Shown in pieces: positions 7,144 to 14,458 of a stretch of DNA of 22,874 bases (positions are counted from its first letter, which is position 1; every line of letters starts with the position of its first letter). Source of the DNA: Deltaproteobacteria bacterium (lineage in GTDB: Bacteria > Desulfobacterota_E > Deferrimicrobia > Deferrimicrobiales > Deferrimicrobiaceae); assembly GCA_023488945.1 (NCBI GenBank), contig JAMDBZ010000030.1, forward strand, positions 1-22,874, written 5' to 3'. The notes beneath the pieces were generated by a model. That model was not told the DNA's origin. It did no database searches and was given only the letters and a program-made list of their open reading frames with translations. A program made the translations under genes and the position numbers.

Positions 7144-7881
7144 ATGGCGGAGTTCCCTTTCAGGAAGCCGGACGGGTTCCCCCTGGTGATCGCCCACCGG
7201 GGCGCGTCGGACCGGGCGCTCGAGAACTCGCTCGCCGCGTTTTCCCGCGCCCTCTTGGAGCGGGCGGACATGATCGAGTGCGACGTGCGCCTGTCGGCCG
7301 ACGGCGTGCCGTTCGTGATCCACGACGACCGGGCCGGCCGGACCGCGCGGGAAAATGTTCGGGTCGCGTCGTGCTCCGCGGCGCGTCTTGCGACGGTGCG
7401 CCTGCGGAACGGCGAGCCGGTCCCGCGTCTTGCCGATGTGCTGGATCTTGTCCGGGGCGCCGTGCCGTTGAACGTCGAAATCAAGGATCCCGGCGGGACG
7501 GCGGCCGTCCTGCGCACCTTGACGGCGGCGGGCGACGCCGGTCCGATCCTGCTGTCGTCGGCCCACCGCGAGGAGTGCCTTGCGGCCCGGTCGCAGCGTC
7601 CCGACCTGCCGTGCGGGCTCGTGACGCGCCGCCCCTCTTCCTCCGACCTCGCCTTCTGTCTCCGCCACGCCCTCGCTTCGATCCATCCCGACCGCCGGTT
7701 CCTCACCGTTCTCCGGATCCGGAAGGTCGTGGCGGCGGGGATCCCCTTTGTCCCGTACACCGTGGACGACGCGGACGCTTTCTTCCGACTCGTCGACGCC
7801 GGGGCGTCGGGGGTCTTCTCGAACCGGGCGGCGGAGCTGCGGGAGGCGTGGCGGGGCCGGGCGGCGGGCCCGGCTGGATAG
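7144..7881 (+). CDS. Glycerophosphodiester phosphodiesterase (GDPD/UgpQ-like)
   Basis: A 245-residue GDPD TIM-barrel enzyme that splits deacylated phospholipids (glycerophosphodiesters) into glycerol-3-phosphate and the head-group alcohol. Visible: IAHRGAS with catalytic H18, ENS (E27), IECDVRLSADG with metal ligands E45 and D47, FVIHDD with H60, and a C-terminal PYTVDDADAFFRLVDAGASGVFSNR typical of the family. No signal peptide, so it is cytoplasmic like UgpQ. The ATG at 7144 begins just before the first core strand; the frame is open further upstream but lacks homology there. Divergently paired with the lipid kinase, it fits phospholipid recycling. Confidence 0.93.
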   Translation: MAEFPFRKPDGFPLVIAHRGASDRALENSLAAFSRALLERADMIECDVRLSADGVPFVIHDDRAGRTARENVRVASCSAARLATVRLRNGEPVPRLADVLDLVRGAVPLNVEIKDPGGTAAVLRTLTAAGDAGPILLSSAHREECLAARSQRPDLPCGLVTRRPSSSDLAFCLRHALASIHPDRRFLTVLRIRKVVAAGIPFVPYTVDDADAFFRLVDAGASGVFSNRAAELREAWRGRAAGPAG

Positions 7882-7892
7882 CGGCCCCCGTT

Positions 7893-7922
7893 TTGCAACT
7901 TATCCCGGGAAATCCGTATAAT
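7893..7922 (+). promoter_or_regulatory. Sigma-70-type promoter for the thioredoxin-fold/TPR gene
   Basis: TTGCAA (7893-7898) and TATAAT (7917-7922) are separated by 18 bp, the best full promoter match in the left half of the window. It predicts a start near 7929 and a 5' UTR of roughly 95 nt before the ATG at 8025. Confidence 0.65.
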
Positions 7923-8024
7923 GGGCAAGCGCGGTTTTGAAAAATCCGCTGAAGTTCGCATCCCGCGAAGACGTTGATAAGACCGATGCCTGAATGTGGG
8001 CGGATGGATTGCCGGGGGGGAAAG

Positions 8025-9428
8025 ATGAGAAGATTCCGGGGGATCGCCGTCACCGTCCTCTGCGCCTTCGCGTTCACGTTCCCGATGCCGGCCTCGTCGT
8101 TCGCGCTTCGCACGATGGAGAAGGGGGACAAGGTCCCCGACCTCGAGTTTGCGGGCCTGACCGGCGAGGGGGGGAAGCTCTCGTCCTTCGTCGGCGAGAA
8201 AGGGCTGATCGTCATCTACTGGGCGACCTGGAGCTCCCGCTCGCCGGCCCTCCTGTCGTTCGCGGAAAAGAATCTCCGGGCTTACGAAAAACTCGGCATG
8301 AAGATCCTGGCGGTCGACGCCGACCACGAGGAGATGAAAGCGGAGGACGTGGCGCAGGCCAGGGCGAAGGCCCTCGAGCTCGGGCTCTCGTTCCCCGTCG
8401 TCCTGGACGCCGGGCTCAAGGGGTACAACGCGATCGGGATCATCAGCACTCCCACGACGCTGATCCTCGACAAGGAGCTCCGGGTCATCGACGCTTACCC
8501 CGGCTTCCCGTCGGTCGCCCGGGATGACATCCCCGAGCGGATCGACGCGTTCCTGGGGATCGTCCGGGAGAAGCGGGCGGAGAAGACGCAATACCTGCTC
8601 GACCACACGCCGAAGAACTACGCCCTCCAGTACTACAACTTGGGCAAGCGCCTCTACCTCGTGGCGCGGACCGCCTCCGGCGAGCTCCCGGCGGTTCCGG
8701 AGCAGGCGATCGAGCGGCTCGACGAGGCGATCCGGCGCGACCCCGACTACTTCCGGTCCTACCTCCTCAAGGCGATCATCCTGCACCAGGCGAAGGGTGA
8801 CGGGCGTCTCGCCGCGGCGCTCAAGGCGCTCAAGGACAGGGACTTCCAGGAGGTCTACGAGCGGAGGGTCCTGGGGTTCGGCTATCTCTATATGGGGATG
8901 GACAATGTCGCGGCGGACCACCTCCAGGCGGCCTCGGGGATCCTCCCCGACGACCCGGCGATCCTCTTCGGGCAGGCGGTCGCCGCGGCGCGGATGAAGA
9001 AGCCGGAGGCCGCGAAGAAGGCGCTGGCGGCCCTCCGGAAGATCGCAGGCGCGAAGGAGGCGCTGGGGTTCGACTACGAGGCGCTCTTCACGGAAGCGGG
9101 GGAGCTCAGGCCCGGGACGGCGGTCGCCCTCCGGTCGGCGCTCGACAAGCTCCTCGAGATCGAGAAGCAGGGGCAGGGGATGATCCGCTCCGACGCCCCG
9201 GTGCAGCCGGCCGGGACGGCGAGCGGCCCGGCGGCGGGAAGCGCGCCGGCCCCGGTGCCCGCGGCGCCTTCTTCCGCGCCGCCCGCCCCGTCCCCGGCGG
9301 CGGCTCCGCCGGCTCCGTCCGCGCCGGCTCCCGCGCCTGCTGTGCCCGCGCCCCGGTCTTCGGCCGGAGACCCGGCGGCGGGGCCGTCAAGCATCCCGGC
9401 GACGCCGTCGGCAATACCGGTCAAGTAG
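8025..9428 (+). CDS. Exported thioredoxin-fold (Cys-less) and TPR-like protein with Pro/Ala tail
   Basis: A 467-residue protein. A signal peptide (about 1-27, ending in MPASSFA) leads into an AhpC/TlpA-type thioredoxin fold (about 31-185): KGDKVPDLEF, LIVIYWATWSSRSPALLSF, and the cis-proline STPTTLI. The WCxxC active site is replaced by S70-S-R-S73, so thiol-disulfide chemistry is not possible there. A helical, TPR-like region follows (about 190-385: YYNLGKRLYL, AIERLDEAIRRDPDYFRSYL, ILPDDPAILFGQAVAAARM). The last 75 or so residues are a low-complexity Pro/Ala/Ser tail. The ATG at 8025 is preceded by a G-rich SD-like stretch and starts the leader; in-frame upstream starts exist. Its role is unknown; a periplasmic scaffold or partner-binding protein is an inference. 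Confidence 0.8.
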   Translation: MRRFRGIAVTVLCAFAFTFPMPASSFALRTMEKGDKVPDLEFAGLTGEGGKLSSFVGEKGLIVIYWATWSSRSPALLSFAEKNLRAYEKLGMKILAVDADHEEMKAEDVAQARAKALELGLSFPVVLDAGLKGYNAIGIISTPTTLILDKELRVIDAYPGFPSVARDDIPERIDAFLGIVREKRAEKTQYLLDHTPKNYALQYYNLGKRLYLVARTASGELPAVPEQAIERLDEAIRRDPDYFRSYLLKAIILHQAKGDGRLAAALKALKDRDFQEVYERRVLGFGYLYMGMDNVAADHLQAASGILPDDPAILFGQAVAAARMKKPEAAKKALAALRKIAGAKEALGFDYEALFTEAGELRPGTAVALRSALDKLLEIEKQGQGMIRSDAPVQPAGTASGPAAGSAPAPVPAAPSSAPPAPSPAAAPPAPSAPAPAPAVPAPRSSAGDPAAGPSSIPATPSAIPVK

Positions 9429-9511
9429 CACATCGAGCCGTCCTCCAGGGGCAGCCCGGCACATTTTCGGGGGGATCCTCCGGAAGTTGACGGAGCTCCT
9501 CCATCAGCCCC

Positions 9512-10480
9512 CTACCGCCCCAGCTCGCCGGAGAGGATGTACTCCTTCGCGGAGTTGACCGCGGTCGCGGCCTCCCCGGCCCCCGCCGTGATGAGGAGCA
9601 CCTTGCCGGGGTACGTCACGATGTCGCCCGCCGCGTAGACGCCGGGCATGTTGGTCGACATGTCGGGGGCGACGGCGATGCCGCTCCCCACGATGTTCAA
9701 TCCCCACGACCGGAACGGCTCGAGGTTGGTCAGCATCCCGATCGAGAGGACGATCGCGTCGACGTCGAGACGCTCCTCCTTGCCGCTCCGCTCGTTCCAG
9801 ACCACGGCGCCGGTCACGCGGTCCTCGCCGATCACCTCCTTCAAGGCGATGTAGGGGAACATGACGCGCACGGAGGAGGAGAGGAGCCGCTTGACCATCG
9901 CCTCGTGGGCCTGGAACCGGTACATCCGGTGGGCGAGGATGACCTCCGCGGCGATCCCCTCGAGGGAGAGCGCCCAGTCGATGGCGCTGTTCCCGCCGCC
10001 GACGACGAGGACCCGCTTCCCCCGCATCGACTCGAACGAGCGGAGGTAGTAGTAGATCCCGCGCCCCTCCAGGTCGATCAGGTGGGGGATGTCGAGCTTG
10101 CGGGGGACGAAGGCGCCGCACCCGACCGCGATGATGGCGGTCTGGCTGTAGTGGGTCCCGTTCGGCGTCGTGATCTCGATGACCCGCTCCTGGACGACCC
10201 GCAGGCCGGTCACCCGCTCGTCGAGGAGGATCGTCGGGCCGTATTCCCTCGCCTGGGCGGCGAGCTGCGCCACGAGGTCCTTCGCGACGATCTTCGCGTG
10301 CCCGGCCACGTCGAGGACCTCCTTCTCCGGGTACATGGAGATGAGCCGCCCCCCGACCTGGGGGTACATCTCGATGATCTTGGTCCGGCAGTCGCGCAGA
10401 CCGGCGTAGTAGGCCGCGTAGAGCCCCACCGGGCCGGCGCCGATGACGGTGATGTCATACAGCTCGCTTTGGCGGACCAT
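9512..10480 (-). CDS. Ferredoxin/flavodoxin-NADP reductase, thioredoxin-reductase-like (type 2 FNR)
   Basis: A 322-residue two-dinucleotide-fold flavoprotein. The FAD motif GAGPVG (14-19) and NADPH motif GGGNSAID (161-168) are present, and the C-terminal FAD segment PGVYAAGDIVTYPGK is clear. The CxxC redox pair of thioredoxin reductase is absent, and EMYPQVGGRLISMYPEKEVLDVAG is typical of YumC-type ferredoxin-NADP reductases. It would move electrons between NADPH and ferredoxin in the cytoplasm. The start at 10480 is chosen over the frame's upstream ATG (10510), because the upstream one would lie before the -10 TATAGT at 10492-10487. That leaves a leaderless message. A YpdA-like disulfide reductase is the alternative. 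Confidence 0.88.
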   Translation of the reverse strand: MVRQSELYDITVIGAGPVGLYAAYYAGLRDCRTKIIEMYPQVGGRLISMYPEKEVLDVAGHAKIVAKDLVAQLAAQAREYGPTILLDERVTGLRVVQERVIEITTPNGTHYSQTAIIAVGCGAFVPRKLDIPHLIDLEGRGIYYYLRSFESMRGKRVLVVGGGNSAIDWALSLEGIAAEVILAHRMYRFQAHEAMVKRLLSSSVRVMFPYIALKEVIGEDRVTGAVVWNERSGKEERLDVDAIVLSIGMLTNLEPFRSWGLNIVGSGIAVAPDMSTNMPGVYAAGDIVTYPGKVLLITAGAGEAATAVNSAKEYILSGELGR

Positions 10481-10486
10481 GCTGGT

Positions 10487-10492
10487 ACTATA
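10487..10492 (-). promoter_or_regulatory. -10 TATAGT of the FNR gene (leaderless)
   Basis: On the minus strand TATAGT (10492-10487) is followed by only 6 nt before ATG at 10480. No Shine-Dalgarno is possible in that space. The -35 region is not recognisable. Confidence 0.5.
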
Positions 10493-10553
10493 ACAGAAAG
10501 GCCCGGACATCCCGGCGGGATCCTTGCGGTGGGCAGCGGCTTTCTCCCTGTGT

Positions 10554-10559
10554 TATAGT
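10554..10559 (+). promoter_or_regulatory. -10 TATAGT of the nitronate monooxygenase gene
   Basis: TATAGT on the plus strand mirrors the one that drives the divergent FNR gene about 60 bp away. It predicts a start near 10566 and a leader of about 36 nt before the ATG at 10602. The -35 region is poor. Confidence 0.45.
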
Positions 10560-10601
10560 TCCAACGATTCCCGGACGATGCGATTCTTCGACGAGGCGGC
10601 G

Positions 10602-11636
10602 ATGGAGTTGAGGTATCTCCCGAAAGCATGGAAACGCGGGACCGATTTCCTGGGGACCCGGTACGCGATCCTCTGCGGCGCGATGACGTGGGTCTCGGAG
10701 TCGAACCTCGTCTCCGCCATATCGAATGCCGGGGGGTTCGGCGTCCTGGCCGGGGGGAACATGCCTCCCGACCTCCTCGGAAAGGAGATCGCCGCAACGC
10801 GGGGAAAGACGAAATTCCCCTTCGGCGTCAACCTGATCACCGTCGCCCCCGCCTACCAGTCCCACATCGACGTCGTGGTCCGGGAGGAGGTCCCGTTCGT
10901 CTTCTTCGCCGGGAGCATCCCCTCGGGGAAGGACATCGAGCGGGTCAAGGCGGGCGGGGGAAAGGTCGTCTGCTTCTCGCCGATCCTGGCGCTGGCGCGC
11001 CGGCTCATCAAGCAGGGGGCGGACGCCCTCGTGATCGAGGGGAACGAGGCGGGGGGCCACATCGGGCCCGTCGCCACCTCCGTCCTGGCCCAGGAGTTCC
11101 TCCTGAACATCGCCGAGGTCCCCATCTTCGTGGCGGGCGGGATCGGCACGGGGGAGATGATCGCCCAGTACCTGGCGATGGGGGCCGCGGGCGCCCAGCT
11201 CGGCACCCGGTTCGTGGCGGCGGAGGAGTGCGTGGCGCACCCGCGCTTCAAGGAGGCGTTCATCAAGGCGCAGGCGCGCGACGCGATGCCGACGACGCAG
11301 TTCGACCCGTCCCTCCCCACGATCCCGGTGCGGGCCATCGTGAACCAGGGGACGGAGGATTTCAACCGGCTCCAGCTCGAGCTGGTGACGAAGGTCAAGG
11401 CGGGCGAGATTCCGCGGGAGGAGGCCCAGATCCGGCTCGAGGAGTTCTGGGTCGGGGCGCTCCGGCGGGCCGTCCAGGAGGGAGACGTCGAGCGCGGGTC
11501 GCTGATGGCCGGGCAGAGCGTCGCCTTCGTGAAGAGGATCCAGCCGGTCCGCGAGATCATCGAGGAGCTGGTGGAGGGAGCCGAGCGGAAGCTCGCCGCC
11601 ATGGCGGGAGACGCCCGCGTCCCCTCGGTCGGCTGA
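10602..11636 (+). CDS. Nitronate monooxygenase-family FMN oxidoreductase (NMO/FabK-like)
   Basis: A 344-residue TIM-barrel flavoprotein of the 2-nitropropane dioxygenase / FabK family. Diagnostic are CGAMTWVSESNLVSAISNAGGFGVL (25-49), the catalytic-histidine motif GNEAGGHIG (147-155, H153) and the FMN phosphate-binding AGGIGTGEMIAQYLAMGAAGAQLGTRF. It may oxidise nitronates or act as an enoyl-ACP reductase; sequence alone does not decide. The ATG at 10602 has GAGG just upstream; an ATG at 10578 in the same frame is the alternative and adds eight residues. It is divergent from the FNR gene. Confidence 0.88.
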   Translation: MELRYLPKAWKRGTDFLGTRYAILCGAMTWVSESNLVSAISNAGGFGVLAGGNMPPDLLGKEIAATRGKTKFPFGVNLITVAPAYQSHIDVVVREEVPFVFFAGSIPSGKDIERVKAGGGKVVCFSPILALARRLIKQGADALVIEGNEAGGHIGPVATSVLAQEFLLNIAEVPIFVAGGIGTGEMIAQYLAMGAAGAQLGTRFVAAEECVAHPRFKEAFIKAQARDAMPTTQFDPSLPTIPVRAIVNQGTEDFNRLQLELVTKVKAGEIPREEAQIRLEEFWVGALRRAVQEGDVERGSLMAGQSVAFVKRIQPVREIIEELVEGAERKLAAMAGDARVPSVG

Positions 11637-11850
11637 CCGCGTCGGCGCTCGGGATCTCCATCAACGCTCCCGCGTCATCACGTCGGAGATCTTGGGCGTT
11701 GGCTTCTCCCAGGGACGGCGGAGGGTGAACTGGATGGTCGGCGTCCGGATCGTGTGGGCGTGGATCCTCACGATCCCGGCGTCCGCGTCCGCCGGCTACT
11801 TCGCCTACGACATCTTGCGCCCGATCTTCGGGCCGGGAGGTGCGGGATGA
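11636..11850 (+). pseudogene. C-terminal remnant of a PiT-type phosphate transporter
   Basis: Between the nitronate monooxygenase and the epimerase, translation gives TASALGISINAP, then after a -1 shift near 11672, VITSEILGVGFSQGRRRVNW followed by MVGVRIVWAWILTIPASASAGYFAYDILRPIFG. This is the conserved C-terminal end of PiT family inorganic phosphate transporters (ALGxPxSTTH...GVG...W..... W.LTIP.S). Only about 70 codons survive, with a frameshift and no 5' part. A translatable 38-codon piece remains (ATG 11734, GGAGGG upstream), giving one membrane helix. Its stop overlaps the epimerase start as ATGA, suggesting that the intact gene was once upstream in the same operon. Confidence 0.72.
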
Positions 11851-12260
11851 TCAAGCGGATCCAGCACGTCGGGATCGCCGTCCGGTCGCTCGACGCCGCC
11901 GTTCCCTTCTATCGGGATGTCCTGGGGCTGCCGCTCGTCGGGATCGAGGAGGTGGCCGGGCAGAAGATCCGGGCCGCCGTCTTCCGGGTCGGGGAGAGCA
12001 CGATCGAGCTCCTCGAGTCGACCGCCCCCGACGGGCCGGTCGGGAAGTTCCTCGAGAAGAACGGCGAGGGGGTCCACCACCTCTGCTTCGAGGTGGACGA
12101 CGCGGCCGCCGCGCTCGCCCGCGCGAAGGGCAAGGGGGTCCGGCTCATCGACGAGACGCCGCGGACGGGCGTCCATGGGATGAAGATCGGGTTCCTCCAC
12201 CCGAAGTCGACTTTCGGGGTGCTCACCGAGTTCGCTCAGCCGGGGGACGACCATCCGTGA
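11847..12260 (+). CDS. mce: Methylmalonyl-CoA epimerase (VOC fold)
   Basis: A 137-residue glyoxalase/VOC protein, the usual epimerase length. It shows IQHVGIAVRSLDAAVPFYRDVLGL (4-27), EGVHHLCFEVDD and GVLTEFAQ, which supply the metal-binding His/His/Glu set. The enzyme interconverts (R)- and (S)-methylmalonyl-CoA in propionate/succinate metabolism. The ATG overlaps the stop of the preceding PiT remnant (ATGA), and its own stop overlaps the GTG of the GH57 gene (GTGA). No mutase or carboxylase subunits are in the window. Confidence 0.9.
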   Translation: MIKRIQHVGIAVRSLDAAVPFYRDVLGLPLVGIEEVAGQKIRAAVFRVGESTIELLESTAPDGPVGKFLEKNGEGVHHLCFEVDDAAAALARAKGKGVRLIDETPRTGVHGMKIGFLHPKSTFGVLTEFAQPGDDHP

Positions 12261-14395
12261 CGGCCGACGCGGCGGGGCGCCCCTCACGGGCGCTCCTGTT
12301 GTGCATCCACAACCACCAGCCGGTGGGGAACTTCGATTTCGTCCTCGAGGAGGCGACGCGGAACGCCTACATGCCGTTCCTCGAGATGCTGGCCCGGTTC
12401 CCCCGCATCAAGGTCACGCTCCACTATTCCGGCTGTCTCCTGCGGTGGCTCCTCGATAACCGTCCCGACGCGATCGCGCTGCTGCGCGATCTCGTTTCGC
12501 GCGGCCAGGCGGAGCTCCTGGGGGGCGGCCTGTACGAGCCGGTCCTGGCGCTTTTGCCGGAGCGGGACCGCCTGGGACAGATCCGTACCCTGTCCGGGTT
12601 CATCGGGGAGACGTTCGGAAAAGCGCCGGAGGGGATCTGGCTCGCGGAGCGGGTCTGGGAGCCGGACTTCGCGGCGACGCTCTCCGCCGCCGGGGTGAAG
12701 TACCTCCCGGTGGACGACTACCATTTCGTCCGGGCGGGGCTCTCGCCGGAGGAGCTGGACGGCGTCTACCTCACCGAGTCCCACGGAGCCTCTGTCCGCG
12801 TCTTCCCGGGGAGCGAGGGGCTCCGGTACCTGGTCCCCTTCGGCGGCGTGGATGAGACGCTCCGCGCCATCGAGCGGATGACGGACCGGGACGTCCCGTA
12901 CCCCGCGGCGATCTTCGCGGACGACGGGGAGAAGTTCGGCGTCTGGCCCGGGACGCACAAGAGCGTCTACGCGGAGGGGTGGCTCGCCCGCTTTTTCGAG
13001 GGGATCGAGGCGAGGACGGGATGGCTCGCAACGATGACGCTCGGGGAGTACGCGCGGCTCGCGCCGGACCGCGGGAGGGTCTACCTCCCGACCTGCTCCT
13101 ACATCGAGATGGGGGAGTGGACTCTTCCCCCTTCACAGGCCGCGCGGTTCGGGCGGATCCTCCACGACTTCCGCGCGGGGCGGTCCCGCGAGTGGAAGCC
13201 CTTCGTCCAGGGCGGCTTCTTCCGGAACTTCCTCCGCAAGTACGAGGAGTCGAACCAGCTCCACAAGCGGATGCTCCGGGTGAGCGACCGGGTCGAGGAG
13301 GCGTCGCGGAAGGGGGATGCCGGGGCGGCGCGGGACGCCCTCTACCGGGCGCAGTCGAACGACGCCTACTGGCACGGCGTCTTCGGCGGCCTCTACCTCA
13401 ACCACCTCCGCGAGGCGGCGTACGCGAACCTGCTCCGCGCGGAGGCCTGGTCGGACCGGATCCTTCATGACGGCCGGGAGGTCTGGACCGAGTGCGTCAC
13501 CGGCGACCTCGACGTCGACGGCGGGGACGAGACGCTCGTCAAGACGCCCCGCCTGACGCTCCTCGCCCACGCACACGACGGGGGGGCGCTCACCGAGATC
13601 TCGCTCCCCCGGCGGGCGGTGGCGCTCGGCCACGTCCTCACGCGGCGGCGGGAGGGATACCACGAGCGGCTCGCGAGCCCGGGCGACGCGTTCGACGGCT
13701 CGACGAGCATCCACGACGTCATCGTCCTCAAGGACCCGTCGGTTCTCGAAGCGCTCGCCGTCGACGCGCGGCAGCGGGCCTCGTTCCGGGAAGCGTTCTA
13801 CGGCGAGGGGGTCGCGCCCGAGGCCATCCTTTCGGAGAGCGCCGCACCGCTCGTCGAGACGGCCGGCCGGCCTGCGGCCGTGGAGGTCGCGCGTCACGAC
13901 GGCAAGGTCGTCCTCACGCAGCGCGTCCCCTTCGGCGGGGAGGGCATCGACCTGTCCCTGGAGAAAATCCTGGAGACGGAGGCGGGGACGGAGGGGTTCG
14001 CGGCCCGGTACCGGGTTGCCGACCGCGGCCGGGAGGCCGTGGACGGCACGCTCGTCTCGGAGTGGAACCTCAATTTCCTCTCGGGGCGGAAGCCGGGCCG
14101 GCATTATGAAGGCGTGGGCGGAGACGACGCCCTGTCGTCGCGGGGGATCGCGCAGGGCTTGCGGGAGTTCCGGGTCGTGGACGAATGGCGGAAACTGGTC
14201 GTCGTGGTTCGGGCCGACCGGGAATTCTCCCTCCTGCGATATCCGATCGAGACGGCGTCGCTTTCCGAGGCCGGTGCCGAGAAGATCCACCAGGGGATTT
14301 GTCTCAAACTCTGTTTTGCGATGCGACTGCGGCCCGGAGAAACCGAATTCTGTTCAACCTTCTGGACGTTTTTCCCGTTCCCTCCAAACAAATAA
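12257..14395 (+). CDS. GH57 4-alpha-glucanotransferase-like enzyme
   Basis: A 712-residue GH57 enzyme starting with GTG inside the epimerase stop (GTGA). The N-terminal barrel begins LLLCIHNHQPVGNFDFVLEEA (13-33). The nucleophile motif is GIWLAERVWEPD with E131 and the acid/base motif AIFADDGEKFGVW with D222. Both are eight residues later than E123/D214 of the Thermococcus litoralis 4-alpha-glucanotransferase as I recall it. The C-terminal half (about 430-712) looks like the DUF1925/DUF1926 beta-sandwich of that group (ETLVKTPRLTLLAHAHDGGAL, GTLVSEWNLNFLSG). It likely transfers or cleaves alpha-1,4-glucans in cytoplasmic glycogen/maltodextrin metabolism. An alpha-amylase or alpha-galactosidase-type specificity cannot be excluded. 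Confidence 0.9.
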   Translation: MTADAAGRPSRALLLCIHNHQPVGNFDFVLEEATRNAYMPFLEMLARFPRIKVTLHYSGCLLRWLLDNRPDAIALLRDLVSRGQAELLGGGLYEPVLALLPERDRLGQIRTLSGFIGETFGKAPEGIWLAERVWEPDFAATLSAAGVKYLPVDDYHFVRAGLSPEELDGVYLTESHGASVRVFPGSEGLRYLVPFGGVDETLRAIERMTDRDVPYPAAIFADDGEKFGVWPGTHKSVYAEGWLARFFEGIEARTGWLATMTLGEYARLAPDRGRVYLPTCSYIEMGEWTLPPSQAARFGRILHDFRAGRSREWKPFVQGGFFRNFLRKYEESNQLHKRMLRVSDRVEEASRKGDAGAARDALYRAQSNDAYWHGVFGGLYLNHLREAAYANLLRAEAWSDRILHDGREVWTECVTGDLDVDGGDETLVKTPRLTLLAHAHDGGALTEISLPRRAVALGHVLTRRREGYHERLASPGDAFDGSTSIHDVIVLKDPSVLEALAVDARQRASFREAFYGEGVAPEAILSESAAPLVETAGRPAAVEVARHDGKVVLTQRVPFGGEGIDLSLEKILETEAGTEGFAARYRVADRGREAVDGTLVSEWNLNFLSGRKPGRHYEGVGGDDALSSRGIAQGLREFRVVDEWRKLVVVVRADREFSLLRYPIETASLSEAGAEKIHQGICLKLCFAMRLRPGETEFCSTFWTFFPFPPNK

Positions 14396-14400
14396 AACCG

Positions 14401-14406
14401 TATATT
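14401..14406 (+). promoter_or_regulatory. Possible -10 of the FadL-type gene
   Basis: TATATT lies just after the GH57 stop and about 52 nt before the ATG at 14459, in a locally AT-rich patch. The -35 match is weak (TTCCCT). AAGGAGG at about 14443-14451 gives a strong ribosome site for the downstream gene. Confidence 0.4.
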
Positions 14407-14458
14407 AGGGAGCATCCGATTAGCCGGGGCGCGAGGGGCCCCACAAGGAGGGGAAGCG

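Noticed and set aside
6081..7940. 619-codon plus-strand open frame opposite the lipid kinase and in another frame of the GDPD
   Set aside because: Composition typical of antisense GC-rich frames; the lipid kinase and GDPD explain the region.
7080..8921. 613-codon minus-strand frame across the GDPD and thioredoxin-fold genes
   Set aside because: No domain resemblance, and it spans a good plus-strand promoter and two well-supported genes.
9190..9428. GC-rich repetitive stretch as a tandem DNA repeat
   Set aside because: It encodes the low-complexity Pro/Ala tail; no regular repeat unit is seen at the DNA level.
9429..9511. Bidirectional terminator between the convergent thioredoxin-fold and FNR genes
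   Set aside because: Only short imperfect hairpins (e.g. CTCCG/CGGAG) and no T-runs were found.
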